64,000 nt of DNA from the NCBI GenBank assembly GCA_018650465.1, contig JABIFY010000118.1, forward strand, positions 1 to 64,000, in the 5' to 3' direction. The position numbers were made by a program, and so were the translations under genes. The notes beneath the pieces are model-generated. The model did not search any database, had not been told where the DNA came from, and saw only the letters and a list, made by a program, of their open reading frames with translations. Below, piece after piece: positions 37,886-48,297 of the stretch. The stretch is from Alphaproteobacteria bacterium (GTDB lineage Bacteria; Pseudomonadota; Alphaproteobacteria; UBA2966). The first letter of the stretch is position 1. Each line of letters opens with the position of its first letter.

Positions 37886-38452
37886 ATGGTATTTTCCCTA
37901 TTTGGAAAAAGCATCAAGACCCAGGAAAAGGAGCTCCGGTCGGAGCTTTCGAAGGACAAGTTTGTCGCCGAATTCGAAAATACTCTGGGGGCGTTTAAAA
38001 TTGTACCCACTGTGCGACCTGGAAAATCCGTTGAATTTTGCCAGGTTGAGGCTGCTGCCTGCTACATTCTTGAAGAGGGTATAAAGCAGGCTGACGCAAA
38101 AGGGTTGATCAAGACAATCAAGGACCTGGAGGCCGCAGCCGTTTTTAGCGTTGTTGCGGTGGAGTTCATGGGGCGCTATTGGGGTGTCAGTGAATCTGAT
38201 CGTCGGGCTTTACAGGGTATTGTTCCAGGCGTGGTTTTCCCACGCGTCAGTGGAAAACTGATGGGTAGTAAAGCGGCAGATGTCGTTGGACAATGTGTCA
38301 CAAAAGGTGTTGTTCGATATGCCAGTAATTCAAACCGGAAGAAATTCTCGAACATCATCTCCAGAATTGAAAGTGACCTGAGCCAGTTTGTCAGTCAACG
38401 GGACCCGGTCTATCTGGATACCTTCTCACGATATATGAACGAACTGCGCTAG
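37886..38452 (+). CDS. hypothetical protein
   Basis: Open frame from ATG 37886; no family recognised. Confidence 0.55.
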   Translation: MVFSLFGKSIKTQEKELRSELSKDKFVAEFENTLGAFKIVPTVRPGKSVEFCQVEAAACYILEEGIKQADAKGLIKTIKDLEAAAVFSVVAVEFMGRYWGVSESDRRALQGIVPGVVFPRVSGKLMGSKAADVVGQCVTKGVVRYASNSNRKKFSNIISRIESDLSQFVSQRDPVYLDTFSRYMNELR

Positions 38453-38559
38453 AATCAGTCTTCGTTGAGATCTCTTCCTTTTTCCCATGAGATTGAGGTG
38501 CCGGGATATTTTGACTATTGTCAGTAATATCCAAGGGTGCTTTATCGCAGGGGGTAAAT

Positions 38560-39405
38560 TTGACGATCGGCATACTGACAGACGAGCAGTTTAAGGCTTA
38601 TCAAAGTGACGGATACGTTCTTGTTCCCGGGTTATTCAATGGGCAAGAAACTGATTTGCTGCGTTCCGCCATGGAAACTGACCCGAACATTGGCGAACGT
38701 CTATATGCCCGGACAGACAATGATGGTGGTGCCACACGCATGATGACCTGGAACCATCCAGGCAACAGCATTTATGGTTTGGCCGCGCGTTCAATTCGTG
38801 TTGTCGATACAATGGAAGCCTTGTTGGGCGGTGAGGTCTATCACTACCATTCAAAGCTGACGGCCAAGAATGCCCGTGAGGGGGGTGCCTGGGAGTGGCA
38901 CCAGGATTATGGCTACTGGTACCATAACGGATGTCTTGAGCCGCAAATGGCCAGTGTGATGATTGCCCTGGATCATGCCACGTCGGAAAATGGCTGCCTT
39001 CAGGTTCTGAAAGGTTCGCACTTGTTGGGCCGGATTGATCACGATATCACGCCGGGGGCCCAGGTGGGGGCAGATCTGGATCGGCTCGAAGAAATAAAGA
39101 AGCGTCTTGAACTGGTTTATTGCGAAATGGAACCAGGGGACGGGTTGTTTTTCCACTGCAACACCTTGCACCGGTCAGATGCCAATGAATCAGACAAGCG
39201 TCGCTGGACCCTGATTTGCTGCTATAATGCGGCGCGCAATGATCCGGTTATTGAACACCATCATCCAGGTTACACGCCGCTGCACAAAGTACCGGATTCG
39301 GCCATGCTCGAAGCCGGCATGACATTTGGTACAGGGACCGACGAAGGGTTCTTCGCGGCACCAGCCAATCCAAAAAGCCTCGAAGAAAAATCAAACCGGA
39401 GCTGA
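38560..39405 (+). CDS. phytanoyl-CoA dioxygenase family protein
   Basis: LTDEQFKAYQSDGYVLVPGLF, WHQDYGYW, MIALDHATSENGCLQVLKGSHLLGRI, HCNTLHRSDANESDKRRWTL. Confidence 0.9.
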   Translation: MTIGILTDEQFKAYQSDGYVLVPGLFNGQETDLLRSAMETDPNIGERLYARTDNDGGATRMMTWNHPGNSIYGLAARSIRVVDTMEALLGGEVYHYHSKLTAKNAREGGAWEWHQDYGYWYHNGCLEPQMASVMIALDHATSENGCLQVLKGSHLLGRIDHDITPGAQVGADLDRLEEIKKRLELVYCEMEPGDGLFFHCNTLHRSDANESDKRRWTLICCYNAARNDPVIEHHHPGYTPLHKVPDSAMLEAGMTFGTGTDEGFFAAPANPKSLEEKSNRS

Positions 39406-39414
39406 TACAACACT

Positions 39415-40461
39415 ATGTCGCAAAACCTGATTAACCTGTATTCCGATACCCAGACAAAACCATCGCTTGAGATGCGCCAGGCTATCGCCAATGCGGACGT
39501 TGGCGACGAACAGCAAGAAGTTGATCCGACCACCAATCAGCTGCAAAACATGGTTGCTGAATTGCTGGGCAAAGAAGCTGCGCTGTTCTTGCCGTCTGGT
39601 GTGATGTGCAACCAGATCGCGGTTAAAGTCTGGACCAATCCCGGCGAAGAAATCATCTTGCACGAAACCGCCCATATCGTGAATTTTGAATCAGGCGGTG
39701 CGGCGGCCCTGAGTGGAACCATGTCACAAAATTTGACGGGTGAGCGCGGTATGTTCACGGCGGATCAGGTGCGGGATGCCTTGCGCCCCAAGGGGCGTCA
39801 TCATCCGGTGCAAAGTTTGTTGGCAGTGGAAAATACGGCCAATCTTGGCGGTGGTGCCATATGGCCGGTTGATCAGATACAGGCCGTTTGCGATGTGGCC
39901 CATGAAAGTGGCCTCAAAACCCATCTTGATGGTGCACGCTTGTTAAATGCCGTCGTGGCAAGTGGCACTCCAGCTTCTGCCTATGCAGCACCGTTTGATT
40001 CCCTTTGGATCGACCTGTCCAAGGGCCTGGGCTGTCCTGTCGGAGGTGTCCTGGCGGGCAGTCGTGATTTCATCAATGACGCCTTTCGCTACAAACACAT
40101 GTATGGCGGCGCCATGCGTCAGTCTGGCATTATTGCCGCTGCTGGTGTTTATGCCTTGGAAAACAACATTGACCGCATGCAGGACGATCATGAAAATGCC
40201 CGGCATTTTGCTGACTTGTTAGGTGATATCCCTGGTATTGATGTGCCGGATGCCAACATCGAAACAAACATGGTCTACTTTGATGTCTCAGGCACCGGTT
40301 TGTCCGCCGCAGATGTATCAGCGCGATTACTGGACAAGGGTGTGAAAATTGGAGCGACAAGCGATACCCGCTTGCGGGCAGTGACGCACCTGGACGTTTC
40401 TCGTGATCACATCAGTGCCGCAGCAACAGCATTACGCGAGGTTTGTGAAGCCGCAGGCTGA
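39415..40461 (+). CDS. low-specificity threonine aldolase family protein
   Basis: NLYSDTQTKPSLEMRQAIANADVGDEQ, HLDGARLLNAVVA, DLSKGLGCPVGGVLAGS. Confidence 0.9.
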   Translation: MSQNLINLYSDTQTKPSLEMRQAIANADVGDEQQEVDPTTNQLQNMVAELLGKEAALFLPSGVMCNQIAVKVWTNPGEEIILHETAHIVNFESGGAAALSGTMSQNLTGERGMFTADQVRDALRPKGRHHPVQSLLAVENTANLGGGAIWPVDQIQAVCDVAHESGLKTHLDGARLLNAVVASGTPASAYAAPFDSLWIDLSKGLGCPVGGVLAGSRDFINDAFRYKHMYGGAMRQSGIIAAAGVYALENNIDRMQDDHENARHFADLLGDIPGIDVPDANIETNMVYFDVSGTGLSAADVSARLLDKGVKIGATSDTRLRAVTHLDVSRDHISAAATALREVCEAAG

Positions 40462-40473
40462 AGGACTTCAGCG

Positions 40474-41487
40474 TCAGTCGACCTTGATCAACAATTTGCC
40501 GGAATTCTCACCACGATACAGCATGGCAATGGCATCTGGTGCGGCCTCGGCGCCATCCAGTACTTGCTCGTTGTATGCCAGCTTGCCGTCCCTGATCCAC
40601 CCCGCCAGAGCGACATATGCTTCGTCATAGCGATCCTTGTAGTCAAATACGATCAGCCCCTGCATGCGGGCACGGGCCACCAGAAGCTGGCGATGAACGC
40701 GGGGGCCTTGCGGTAACGGGTCCCAGTCCGCGATTGAGGCTGTGCCACATATCGTGATGCGGGCACCAATAGCCAAATTACTCATTACAGCATCGCTGAT
40801 GGGGCCGCTGGTATTGTCGAAATAGCAGTTCACGCCATCAGGGCAGACTGTCTTGATAGCGTCTGCAACATTTTCTTCACGATAGTTGATAACCTGGTCG
40901 TAACCGAACTTCTCCCGGCACAAGGCCATTTTTTCTTCGCTGCTGGTGATGCCAACCGTTTTGCAGCCTCTGATTTTGGCCAGTTGACCGACCGCAGAGC
41001 CGACAGCCCCGGCCGCCGTTGAAACGACAACAGTTTCACCTGGCTGTGGGTCACAAATATCCAGCAATCCAAAATAAGCTGTGACGCCATTCAGACCCAT
41101 GATGCCGAGGGCCAGGGAAGGGGGCAGGTCGGTTTCTGTTACCTTGCGATCAACATCTTCACCTTTGCAGACCGTAAATCGTTGCCAGCCAAACATACCC
41201 ATAACGATTTCATCTGCCCTATAGTCCGGATGACGGCTGGCGACGACTTTGCCAACAGCCAGTGATCGCATTGTGGCACCGACTTCCACAGGTGGGAGAT
41301 AGTTGGGCAGGTCGTTCACCCAGCCCCGCATGGCAGGATCAACCGACCAGTAGTCATTTTCGATCAGTATTTCACCGTCCACCAGATCAGGTACAGGGAT
41401 TTCATCAACGGAAAAATGTTCGGCCTGGGGAATACCTTTTGGTCGGCTGGAAAGGGTAACGCGACGATTGATCAGGTTTGATGACAT
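40474..41487 (-). CDS. NADP-dependent MDR oxidoreductase
   Basis: PQPGETVVVSTAAGAVGSAVGQLAKIRGCKTVGITSSEEK; YFDNTSGPISDAVM. Confidence 0.9.
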   Translation of the reverse strand: MSSNLINRRVTLSSRPKGIPQAEHFSVDEIPVPDLVDGEILIENDYWSVDPAMRGWVNDLPNYLPPVEVGATMRSLAVGKVVASRHPDYRADEIVMGMFGWQRFTVCKGEDVDRKVTETDLPPSLALGIMGLNGVTAYFGLLDICDPQPGETVVVSTAAGAVGSAVGQLAKIRGCKTVGITSSEEKMALCREKFGYDQVINYREENVADAIKTVCPDGVNCYFDNTSGPISDAVMSNLAIGARITICGTASIADWDPLPQGPRVHRQLLVARARMQGLIVFDYKDRYDEAYVALAGWIRDGKLAYNEQVLDGAEAAPDAIAMLYRGENSGKLLIKVD

Positions 41488-41640
41488 TCTTTTTCCCCGG
41501 CTTTTCCGATAAATTGCCAGGAGATTATGATGGGGAAACAAATGGCCCGTCCAGTGGCATCGACCCTTTTATCAGCAATACCAGTGCCGACCTGCTCAAG
41601 GTTAATCTGTTCAGGTTGTGCTCAAATGATCTGGCGGTGT

Positions 41641-42258
41641 TTAACCGATGGTGCGCTTATAGATCGGCATGCTCCAGCCATATTTGATGGCCGCACCGCG
41701 CACAGCAATGGTGGCGAAGAACCCCATGGCGAGGGCCAGAGATGGTTCCTGCCAAATTTTCCAGGACCACAAATAGGTACTGCTGCCAAAAATGGCTGCC
41801 ATGGCATAGATTTCCTTGCGCAGGATCAAGGGAATTTCGCCGCAGATAATATCCCGGATCAAGCCGCCGGCGATGGCGGTTAATGTACCCATGATGACAG
41901 CGACCAGGTCACTGACGCCGGCCTGAAGGGCGCGTTCAGTGCCCAGCGTCGCGAACAGGGCCAGGCCAAAGGCATCGCACCAGATCAACAGGGTAAAACG
42001 CGAGGCAACTTTATGGGCCCAAAAGAAAGTGAATATAGCAGCCGCGAAGCAAACATAAAGGAAGACATTTTGCTCGACCCAAAAGACCGGTGTTTGGCCC
42101 AAAAACAAATCACGCAATGTGCCACCGCCAATGGCAGGCGCCAGGGCGACGACCAGAAAGCCGAAAATGTCCAGGTTCTTGCGAGCGGCTGCCATGGCGC
42201 CGGACAAGGCAAAAACGATTGTCCCGGCAATTTCGAACCAGAATATCATTTCTGACAT
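41641..42258 (-). CDS. TRIC-like / UPF0126 membrane protein (YadS-like)
   Basis: FEIAGTIVFALSGAMAAARKNLDIFGFLVVALAPAIGGGTLRDLFLG and GGLIRDIICGEIPLIL repeat. Confidence 0.9.
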   Translation of the reverse strand: MSEMIFWFEIAGTIVFALSGAMAAARKNLDIFGFLVVALAPAIGGGTLRDLFLGQTPVFWVEQNVFLYVCFAAAIFTFFWAHKVASRFTLLIWCDAFGLALFATLGTERALQAGVSDLVAVIMGTLTAIAGGLIRDIICGEIPLILRKEIYAMAAIFGSSTYLWSWKIWQEPSLALAMGFFATIAVRGAAIKYGWSMPIYKRTIG

Positions 42259-42270
42259 GACGACTTCCTC

Positions 42271-42313
42271 GGTAAAAAAGGGGCCAAACAAAGTGACTTT
42301 GTCTGGCCCATAA
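42271..42313 (-). terminator. Rho-independent terminator after 42349-43971
   Basis: Minus strand GGGCCAGACAAAGTCACTTTGTTTGGCCCCTTTTTT. Confidence 0.8.
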
Positions 42314-42348
42314 TTTCGAATTCAGAAAATCACAATTGCAAAGAAGTG

Positions 42349-43971
42349 CTAGCGCAATTCACGTCGCAAGATTTTACCAACTGTGCTTTTTGGCACTTCG
42401 TCGATAAATGCGATCTGTTTGGGGACCTTGTAGCCTGTGAGATTCTTGCGCGCATATTCAATAATGGTCTCTGGCGTCAAGCCGTCGTCTTTCTTGACGA
42501 CAAACAGTTTCAGGGCTTCTCCAGTGGCATCATCAGGTACCCCGATGCAGGCGCATTCAGCAACTTCGTCCATCATGGCGACGACGCCTTCGATTTCGTT
42601 AGGGTAAACGTTGAACCCTGAAACCAGCACCATGTCCTTCATGCGGTCCACAACTTTCAGGAAACCGTCTTCTGAAAGCTCAGCCACATCGCCTGAGCGC
42701 AAATAGCCGTCGGGCCAGAAGGCTTCCTTGTTGGCTTCGTCCTGACGCCAATATCCAGGCATGACCTGGGGGCCCTTGATGCACAATTCACCTGCTTCAC
42801 CAAAGCCCAGTTCCTTGCCATCTTCATCCCGGATGGAAATATCGGTTGAGGATACAGGAATGCCGATGGTGCCGGAAAAAGACTGCGCGGGAACCAGGTT
42901 TACAGAGACAACTGGCGAGGTTTCACTCATGCCAAAGCCTTCGCAGATGTGATGGCCGGTCACTTCATTCCAGCGGTTCGAGACAGCTTCCTGAACGGCG
43001 CTGCCGCCACCCAGGCAATAGCGCAATGCCGAGAAGTCCAGGTCTTCGAAACCAGGTGTCATCAGCAAGCCATTATACAAGGTATTCACACCGGTAAAGA
43101 CAGTGAACTTCCACTTGCCCATTTCAGCCACAAAGCCGGGCATGTCACGCGGGTTGGTGATCAACACAATGGTGCCACCAACCGACACATACATCAGACA
43201 ATTCACGACAAGGGCGAAGATGTGATAAAGCGGAATGGCGGTAATGACGATTTCACCATCTTCTGAAATTGTCTCACCCAGGAAGGCTTTAATTTGTTCA
43301 ATATTGCTGACCAGGTTGGTATGCGTCAGCGCCGCACCCTTGGAAAGGCCTGTTGTGCCACCCGTATATTGCAAAAACACGTAATCACTGCCTGTCAGGC
43401 CAGGGTCAGTGAATGTTTGGTCCGCACCTTTGGTGGTTGCATCAGTCAGGCTTGATGTGATTGTCAGACTTTCGTCAGCTGGTGGACTTGGAATACCTGC
43501 GCCGAGATAATCATCCAGAGTCAGGGTGACAATATTCTTGATCTTGGTGCCTTCCAGGGCCTCGGCCAAAACCGGTGTTGAGCCTGTAAAAATAACTATT
43601 GTGTCAGTGTCAGCATCCTGCAACTGATGGCGAAGTTCACGTCCTGTATACAGGGGGTTCACATTCACCTGAATGGCACCGGCTGCAATGATGCCGAACA
43701 TGGCGACAGGAAAGGCCATGCAATTAGGTGTCATCAGGGCGATGCGATCACCTTTTTTGATACCTAATTCATTCTGTAGCCAAGCCGCGAAATTACGTGA
43801 CAGTGCGTGAACTTCACCATAAGTGCGCGTCGCGCCAAAACTTGAGAAGGCAGTGCGGTCCGCATGTTTCTCACAGGCTGTATCAAACAGGCTGGACAGG
43901 GTTGCATCCGCAGGAATATTAACTTCTGCAGGAATCTTGTCGCCGTAATGTTTTTGCCAAATGCGTTCCAT
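42349..43971 (-). CDS. AMP-forming long-chain fatty-acid-CoA ligase
   Basis: MERIWQKHYGDKIPAEV start; LQYTGGTTGLSKGAALTHTNLVSN; GYLRSGDVAELSEDGFLKVVDRMKDMVLVSGFNVYPNEIE; TVGKILRRELR. Confidence 0.92.
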   Translation of the reverse strand: MERIWQKHYGDKIPAEVNIPADATLSSLFDTACEKHADRTAFSSFGATRTYGEVHALSRNFAAWLQNELGIKKGDRIALMTPNCMAFPVAMFGIIAAGAIQVNVNPLYTGRELRHQLQDADTDTIVIFTGSTPVLAEALEGTKIKNIVTLTLDDYLGAGIPSPPADESLTITSSLTDATTKGADQTFTDPGLTGSDYVFLQYTGGTTGLSKGAALTHTNLVSNIEQIKAFLGETISEDGEIVITAIPLYHIFALVVNCLMYVSVGGTIVLITNPRDMPGFVAEMGKWKFTVFTGVNTLYNGLLMTPGFEDLDFSALRYCLGGGSAVQEAVSNRWNEVTGHHICEGFGMSETSPVVSVNLVPAQSFSGTIGIPVSSTDISIRDEDGKELGFGEAGELCIKGPQVMPGYWRQDEANKEAFWPDGYLRSGDVAELSEDGFLKVVDRMKDMVLVSGFNVYPNEIEGVVAMMDEVAECACIGVPDDATGEALKLFVVKKDDGLTPETIIEYARKNLTGYKVPKQIAFIDEVPKSTVGKILRRELR

Positions 43972-44062
43972 AGTGTTTCCCTGTGTCTGATAATTTGTCG
44001 GTCTGATCTGTTTGTTTTTGGATTTTTCCCGGTTATGCACCAATGAACAGGACGTGTCGAGG

Positions 44063-44563
44063 CTATTGCAACACCGCAGTCTCACGACAGAGGATCATGT
44101 TCACCGCCCGCATACTCATGACAACAATTCCTTGCTGATTGACGACCGTAATGTCAGTGTTAACAACGCCGCGATCCGGTTTTGTTGATGATCGTCTGGT
44201 GCTGACGATATGGACGTTTACATCCAGCACATCTCCCGGACGAACGGGGGCCAGCCAGCGAAGTTCATCCATCCCAGGTGAGGCCAGGCTTGAAACATCG
44301 GACAGATAATGTGGTGCATACAGACTCATCATCAAACCGGCTGTGTGCCAACCGCTGGCGATCAAGCCCTCAAAGGGACCGTTTTCTGCGAATTCAGGCG
44401 TTGTGTGAATGGACTGAGGGTCATACCGCTTGGCAAATTCAAGAACTTCCTGTTCGTTGACCTCAACTGACCCCAAAACATATTTGCTATCTGGTTGATA
44501 ATCTTCAAAAAACCTTTGACGATCAGGATGTGTAAAGCGAAGTTCGGAAGAGGCAGCCGTCAT
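44063..44563 (-). CDS. MaoC-like dehydratase
   Basis: EFAKRYDPQSIHTTPEFAENGPFEGLIASGWHTAGLMM hotdog/MaoC motif. Confidence 0.9.
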   Translation of the reverse strand: MTAASSELRFTHPDRQRFFEDYQPDSKYVLGSVEVNEQEVLEFAKRYDPQSIHTTPEFAENGPFEGLIASGWHTAGLMMSLYAPHYLSDVSSLASPGMDELRWLAPVRPGDVLDVNVHIVSTRRSSTKPDRGVVNTDITVVNQQGIVVMSMRAVNMILCRETAVLQ

Positions 44564-44680
44564 TTTTCTTTTTCCAGGTCAGGATTAAATATTTTGGCGA
44601 GTTTTCTGCATATCACGCTGAATGACAAGCCTAAATCACCTATCGGCAAAAGCGGAACAGCCCTGGCTGGTTCGCGATCC

Positions 44681-45508
44681 TTAATTGAAAGCCTTTTCAA
44701 CATCGGCAGCTGAAATTCCGGCTTCATCTCCAACGTCATATTTGGAGAAAATTTGCTTAAGGCGGCCAGATTTCCTCAGTTCGCGTAAACCAGAATCAAT
44801 TCGATTTGCCCACAATTTGCCAAAATCATTGTTTTTGAACGCCGCGTGGATAGGAACTCTGTTTCCAAATACATTCGTCCGATCGACTGTGACATCTTCA
44901 GCAAAGCGGGAATTTTTGCGTTTCAGGTCCAGCATTTGAAACACGCTGATCACAACATCGATCCGCTTGCGGGCGATCAGTTCCGAGGCCCTGTCATAGG
45001 CTTTACTGCCAAATATTTCGACCACTGATATGCCTTTATTCTCTTCGATGTGCGCTTGGTATTTACCGCGCCATTTTTCGCCACTAACGACGCCCCATTT
45101 TACTTTTTTCAGACTGTCGAGGCCCGTAAACTTAAACGGAAAGTTTTTTCGGCGCATAACGGCCATAGAGTAATAAACAATCGGCAATTTTGTGGCAGCA
45201 AAGCCATATTTCTTCAGGGGCACGCTGGGCAGAAGAAGAATATCGGTGTCAGATTTTTTCAGTTCTCGCGCCAAACGGGTTTTTGGTAAAATTTGAAATT
45301 TCACCTTTGTTTCGTATTTGGCGGCAATCTCGCTGAGTATGTCGAGAACATAGCCATTGCGAGAGCCTTCGGGGGAATCGCACACGATGGGACACAGCAA
45401 TCCATTGTGGGAGAAAGTCAGAGTGTCCGCCCAAACAGTATTTGGCGTCAGAAACCCAATATTGGACGCAACCACCAAGCCAAGTCGAAGGACAATTTTG
45501 GAACCCAT
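44681..45508 (-). CDS. periplasmic solute-binding family 3-like protein
   Basis: Signal peptide; GYVLDILSEIAAKYETKVKFQILPKTRLARELKKSDTDILLL. Confidence 0.7.
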   Translation of the reverse strand: MGSKIVLRLGLVVASNIGFLTPNTVWADTLTFSHNGLLCPIVCDSPEGSRNGYVLDILSEIAAKYETKVKFQILPKTRLARELKKSDTDILLLPSVPLKKYGFAATKLPIVYYSMAVMRRKNFPFKFTGLDSLKKVKWGVVSGEKWRGKYQAHIEENKGISVVEIFGSKAYDRASELIARKRIDVVISVFQMLDLKRKNSRFAEDVTVDRTNVFGNRVPIHAAFKNNDFGKLWANRIDSGLRELRKSGRLKQIFSKYDVGDEAGISAADVEKAFN

Positions 45509-45641
45509 TTCCCGAACCTTCTGATTTATTTGTATTTACAGTTACAAATCGACCAAGTTGTTTCAAGCTCGCTTGTTCACACCCGTAAATACATGTTCCT
45601 TGCTGCCATCTGCCGGACTTGAAACTATGGGAATTACGAAA

Positions 45642-46409
45642 CTACTTTTTGGCAGAAGTTGCCGCCAGGATGGCATCCATTGCCACCATGGTTTCATCCG
45701 TAAACCAGCCCGACCTGGTCGCATCCGTCTTGTTATCCACGGCTGATTGCATATTTGCGAGGGCCTCGGCCCGGATCTGGTGTTTGATGGCGGCATAGGC
45801 CATGGGTGGATTACCGGCATATTCCTTTGCCACGGCAACCGCTCGATCCAGCAATTGATCATCGGCGACGATTTCGTCAATGATCTGCATCTCCAATGCT
45901 GCATCTGACTTGAACAACCGGCCACTTAACAGAACCCGGCGAAAAGAACCCGGAGACAGCTCGGCCTTGGCAATTTCATAAGGTGCCACCGGAAAATTAA
46001 CCCCGACCTTGATTTCTGTCAGACCGAAACGGGATTTTTCATTGGCGACGGTATAGTCCGCCGAAAGGGCAAAGAACATGCCGCCCGCAACAGCAGCGCC
46101 ATTTATGGCAGCGACCACAGGCTTGCGAAAACCATAAATGCCGTTAAAAGCAGCATTTAGACCGTCTACGAGGGCAGTTTGTTCTGTCGTTGAAAAGTCC
46201 TTGATTTCTTTCAGATCGAGCCCTGCGGAAAATAATCCAAGCGCACTACTGATGACGACAGCCCGCACGGCGTCGTCTGTTTCCAGGGTGTTCAGTGTTT
46301 CACCCAACTCAGCCAATACGTCAACACTCATGGCATTGGCTGGTGGGCGGTTGAGGACGAGCTGGGTAATTCCTTCGCCCAGATCATTGAGCTGGATGAC
46401 ATTTGACAT
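45642..46409 (-). CDS. enoyl-CoA hydratase/isomerase family protein
   Basis: LNRPPANAMSVDVLAEL, FSAGLDLKEI, AAINGAAVAGGMFFALSADYTVA. Confidence 0.9.
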   Translation of the reverse strand: MSNVIQLNDLGEGITQLVLNRPPANAMSVDVLAELGETLNTLETDDAVRAVVISSALGLFSAGLDLKEIKDFSTTEQTALVDGLNAAFNGIYGFRKPVVAAINGAAVAGGMFFALSADYTVANEKSRFGLTEIKVGVNFPVAPYEIAKAELSPGSFRRVLLSGRLFKSDAALEMQIIDEIVADDQLLDRAVAVAKEYAGNPPMAYAAIKHQIRAEALANMQSAVDNKTDATRSGWFTDETMVAMDAILAATSAKK

Positions 46410-46579
46410 GTGAGGGCCTTTAAATATTGTTGATGAGTTCGTCTGAATTATGCCTTTCTTCTCAGGCAGGTAAACAGGTGACACTGCGAAACCTTATTGA
46501 TTTCAGGATAATCCCTTGACGGTAGGCCAGAACAGGGGCAATCAGGGGGCTGATACTCATAAACCGGAACGGCAGGACT

Positions 46580-47704
46580 ATGTCTGAAAACAAGATCAGG
46601 ATCGCGATACTCGGGGCCAGTGGCTATACAGGGGCCGAATTGGTGCGCCTGTTGTCCCGCCATCCCAATGCGGAAATCGTGGTGCTGACAGCAGACCGCA
46701 AGGCGGGCATGCCTCTGTCACAAGTGTGGCCGCACCTGGCTGGGCTTGATCTGCCGGACATGATCTCGATTGATGATGTTGAATGGGCGGGCGTTGATGT
46801 CGACGTTGTGTTCTGCGCGCTTCCCCATGGTACTACGCAGGAAATTGTCGCCGGACTGCTGCACCAGACCGGGCACGACCTGGTTGATGAGCTGGTTGTT
46901 GAGGAGCGTAAAGATCTCATTTCCGGCATTAAAAAAGATGTCAAAGTTATTGATTTGTCAGCAGATTTCAGGCTGACGAATACAGATACCTATGCTGAAT
47001 GGTACGGCCATGAACATTATGCGCCACATCTTCAGGGTGCCTCCGTTTATGGGCTGGCTGAATTTAATCGTGAAGCCATGAAAGAAGCGCAACTGGTTGC
47101 TTGCCCTGGCTGTTTCCCGACGTCGTCCATCCTTGCCCTGTGGCCTTTGCTTGAAGCGAAATTGATCAAACAAACGGGCATTATCATTGATGCCAAAACC
47201 GGTGTTTCCGGTGCCGGTCGGGCGCTGAAGGAAAATCTCTTGTTTGGCGAAGTCGCTGAAGGCATCAGCGCATATGCTATTGCCAGTCATCGGCACGGAC
47301 CAGAAATTGACCAGGAACTGTCGCGGGCTGTTGGCGAAGATATCGCTGTCACCTTCACACCGCATCTGGTGCCTATGATCAGGGGCATTTTGTCGACCAC
47401 ATATGTGGAATTGGCCGAAGGTTCCAGCGTGGATGACCTGCGCAACGCCCTGGAAGACAGGTATGCGGACGAGCCTTTTGTCAGGGTCTTGCCTGAAGGC
47501 GTCGGCCCCGCAACGGCCAATGTACGAGGATCGAATTTCTGTGACATCAATGTCTTTGCAGACCGGGTTGCAGGACGAGCGATAGTGATTTCTGCCATTG
47601 ATAACCTTGTAAAAGGGGCGTCGGGTGCAGCCGTGCAGAACATGAACATTGCCTTTGGCCTTGATGAAACGCTTGGCCTGGAACAACAACCCCTGTTTCC
47701 TTGA
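46580..47704 (+). CDS. argC: N-acetyl-gamma-glutamyl-phosphate reductase
   Basis: IAILGASGYTGAELVRLLSRHP; CPGCFPTSSILAL; DAKTGVSGAGRALKE; HRHGPEI. Confidence 0.93.
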   Translation: MSENKIRIAILGASGYTGAELVRLLSRHPNAEIVVLTADRKAGMPLSQVWPHLAGLDLPDMISIDDVEWAGVDVDVVFCALPHGTTQEIVAGLLHQTGHDLVDELVVEERKDLISGIKKDVKVIDLSADFRLTNTDTYAEWYGHEHYAPHLQGASVYGLAEFNREAMKEAQLVACPGCFPTSSILALWPLLEAKLIKQTGIIIDAKTGVSGAGRALKENLLFGEVAEGISAYAIASHRHGPEIDQELSRAVGEDIAVTFTPHLVPMIRGILSTTYVELAEGSSVDDLRNALEDRYADEPFVRVLPEGVGPATANVRGSNFCDINVFADRVAGRAIVISAIDNLVKGASGAAVQNMNIAFGLDETLGLEQQPLFP

Positions 47705-47716
47705 GAGTACACCCTG

Positions 47717-48271
47717 ATGAACGAAATGGCTGAGCTGTCGAATGGCGGCACAATTATTCCATTTGGCAGCAAACGCCCGGTCATTGACCCCAAAGCCTGG
47801 ATCGCCCGTGGATCTGTGATCATCGGCGATGTGGAAATCGCCGCGGGTGCCAGTATCTGGTTCAATTCTGTTGTGCGCGCCGACGTGCAGGTCATTCGCA
47901 TCGGTGAAGGGACCAATATTCAGGATGGCTCGGTTATTCACGTCACGCGCAAGACCCACGGAACCTTTATCGGTTCAGACGTCATGGTGGGGCATAAGGC
48001 ACTTATTCATGGCTGTACCCTGCAGGATGCTTGCTTCGTCGGCATGAATGCGACGGTGATGGATGGTGCTGTTGTGGAAACAGGTGCCATGGTGGCTGCC
48101 GGTGCCCTGGTGACGCCCCGCAAGGTGGTCAAGGCAGGAGAGCTCTGGTCTGGATCGCCTGCCAGGCTAATGCGCAAACTGGATGATTCCGAAATCGCTT
48201 ATATCACGGAGAGCGCCCAACATTATGCCAAACTGGCAGAAATGTTTCGCACCGGCGAAGTGCCTGAATAG
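47717..48271 (+). CDS. gamma carbonic anhydrase family protein
   Basis: Left-handed beta-helix hexapeptides GASIWFNSVVRADVQVIRIGEGTNIQDGSVIHV...VGHKALIHGCTLQDACFVGMNATVMDGA. Confidence 0.92.
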   Translation: MNEMAELSNGGTIIPFGSKRPVIDPKAWIARGSVIIGDVEIAAGASIWFNSVVRADVQVIRIGEGTNIQDGSVIHVTRKTHGTFIGSDVMVGHKALIHGCTLQDACFVGMNATVMDGAVVETGAMVAAGALVTPRKVVKAGELWSGSPARLMRKLDDSEIAYITESAQHYAKLAEMFRTGEVPE

Positions 48272-48297
48272 AACGCTTTTACTGAAATTTCTCCAGA

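Noticed and set aside
47287-47916. 209-aa minus-strand ORF
   Set aside because: Shadow frame of argC/carbonic anhydrase.
46958-47959. 333-aa minus-strand ORF
   Set aside because: Antisense to argC and the gamma carbonic anhydrase gene, both clearly coding; low-complexity composition typical of a shadow frame.
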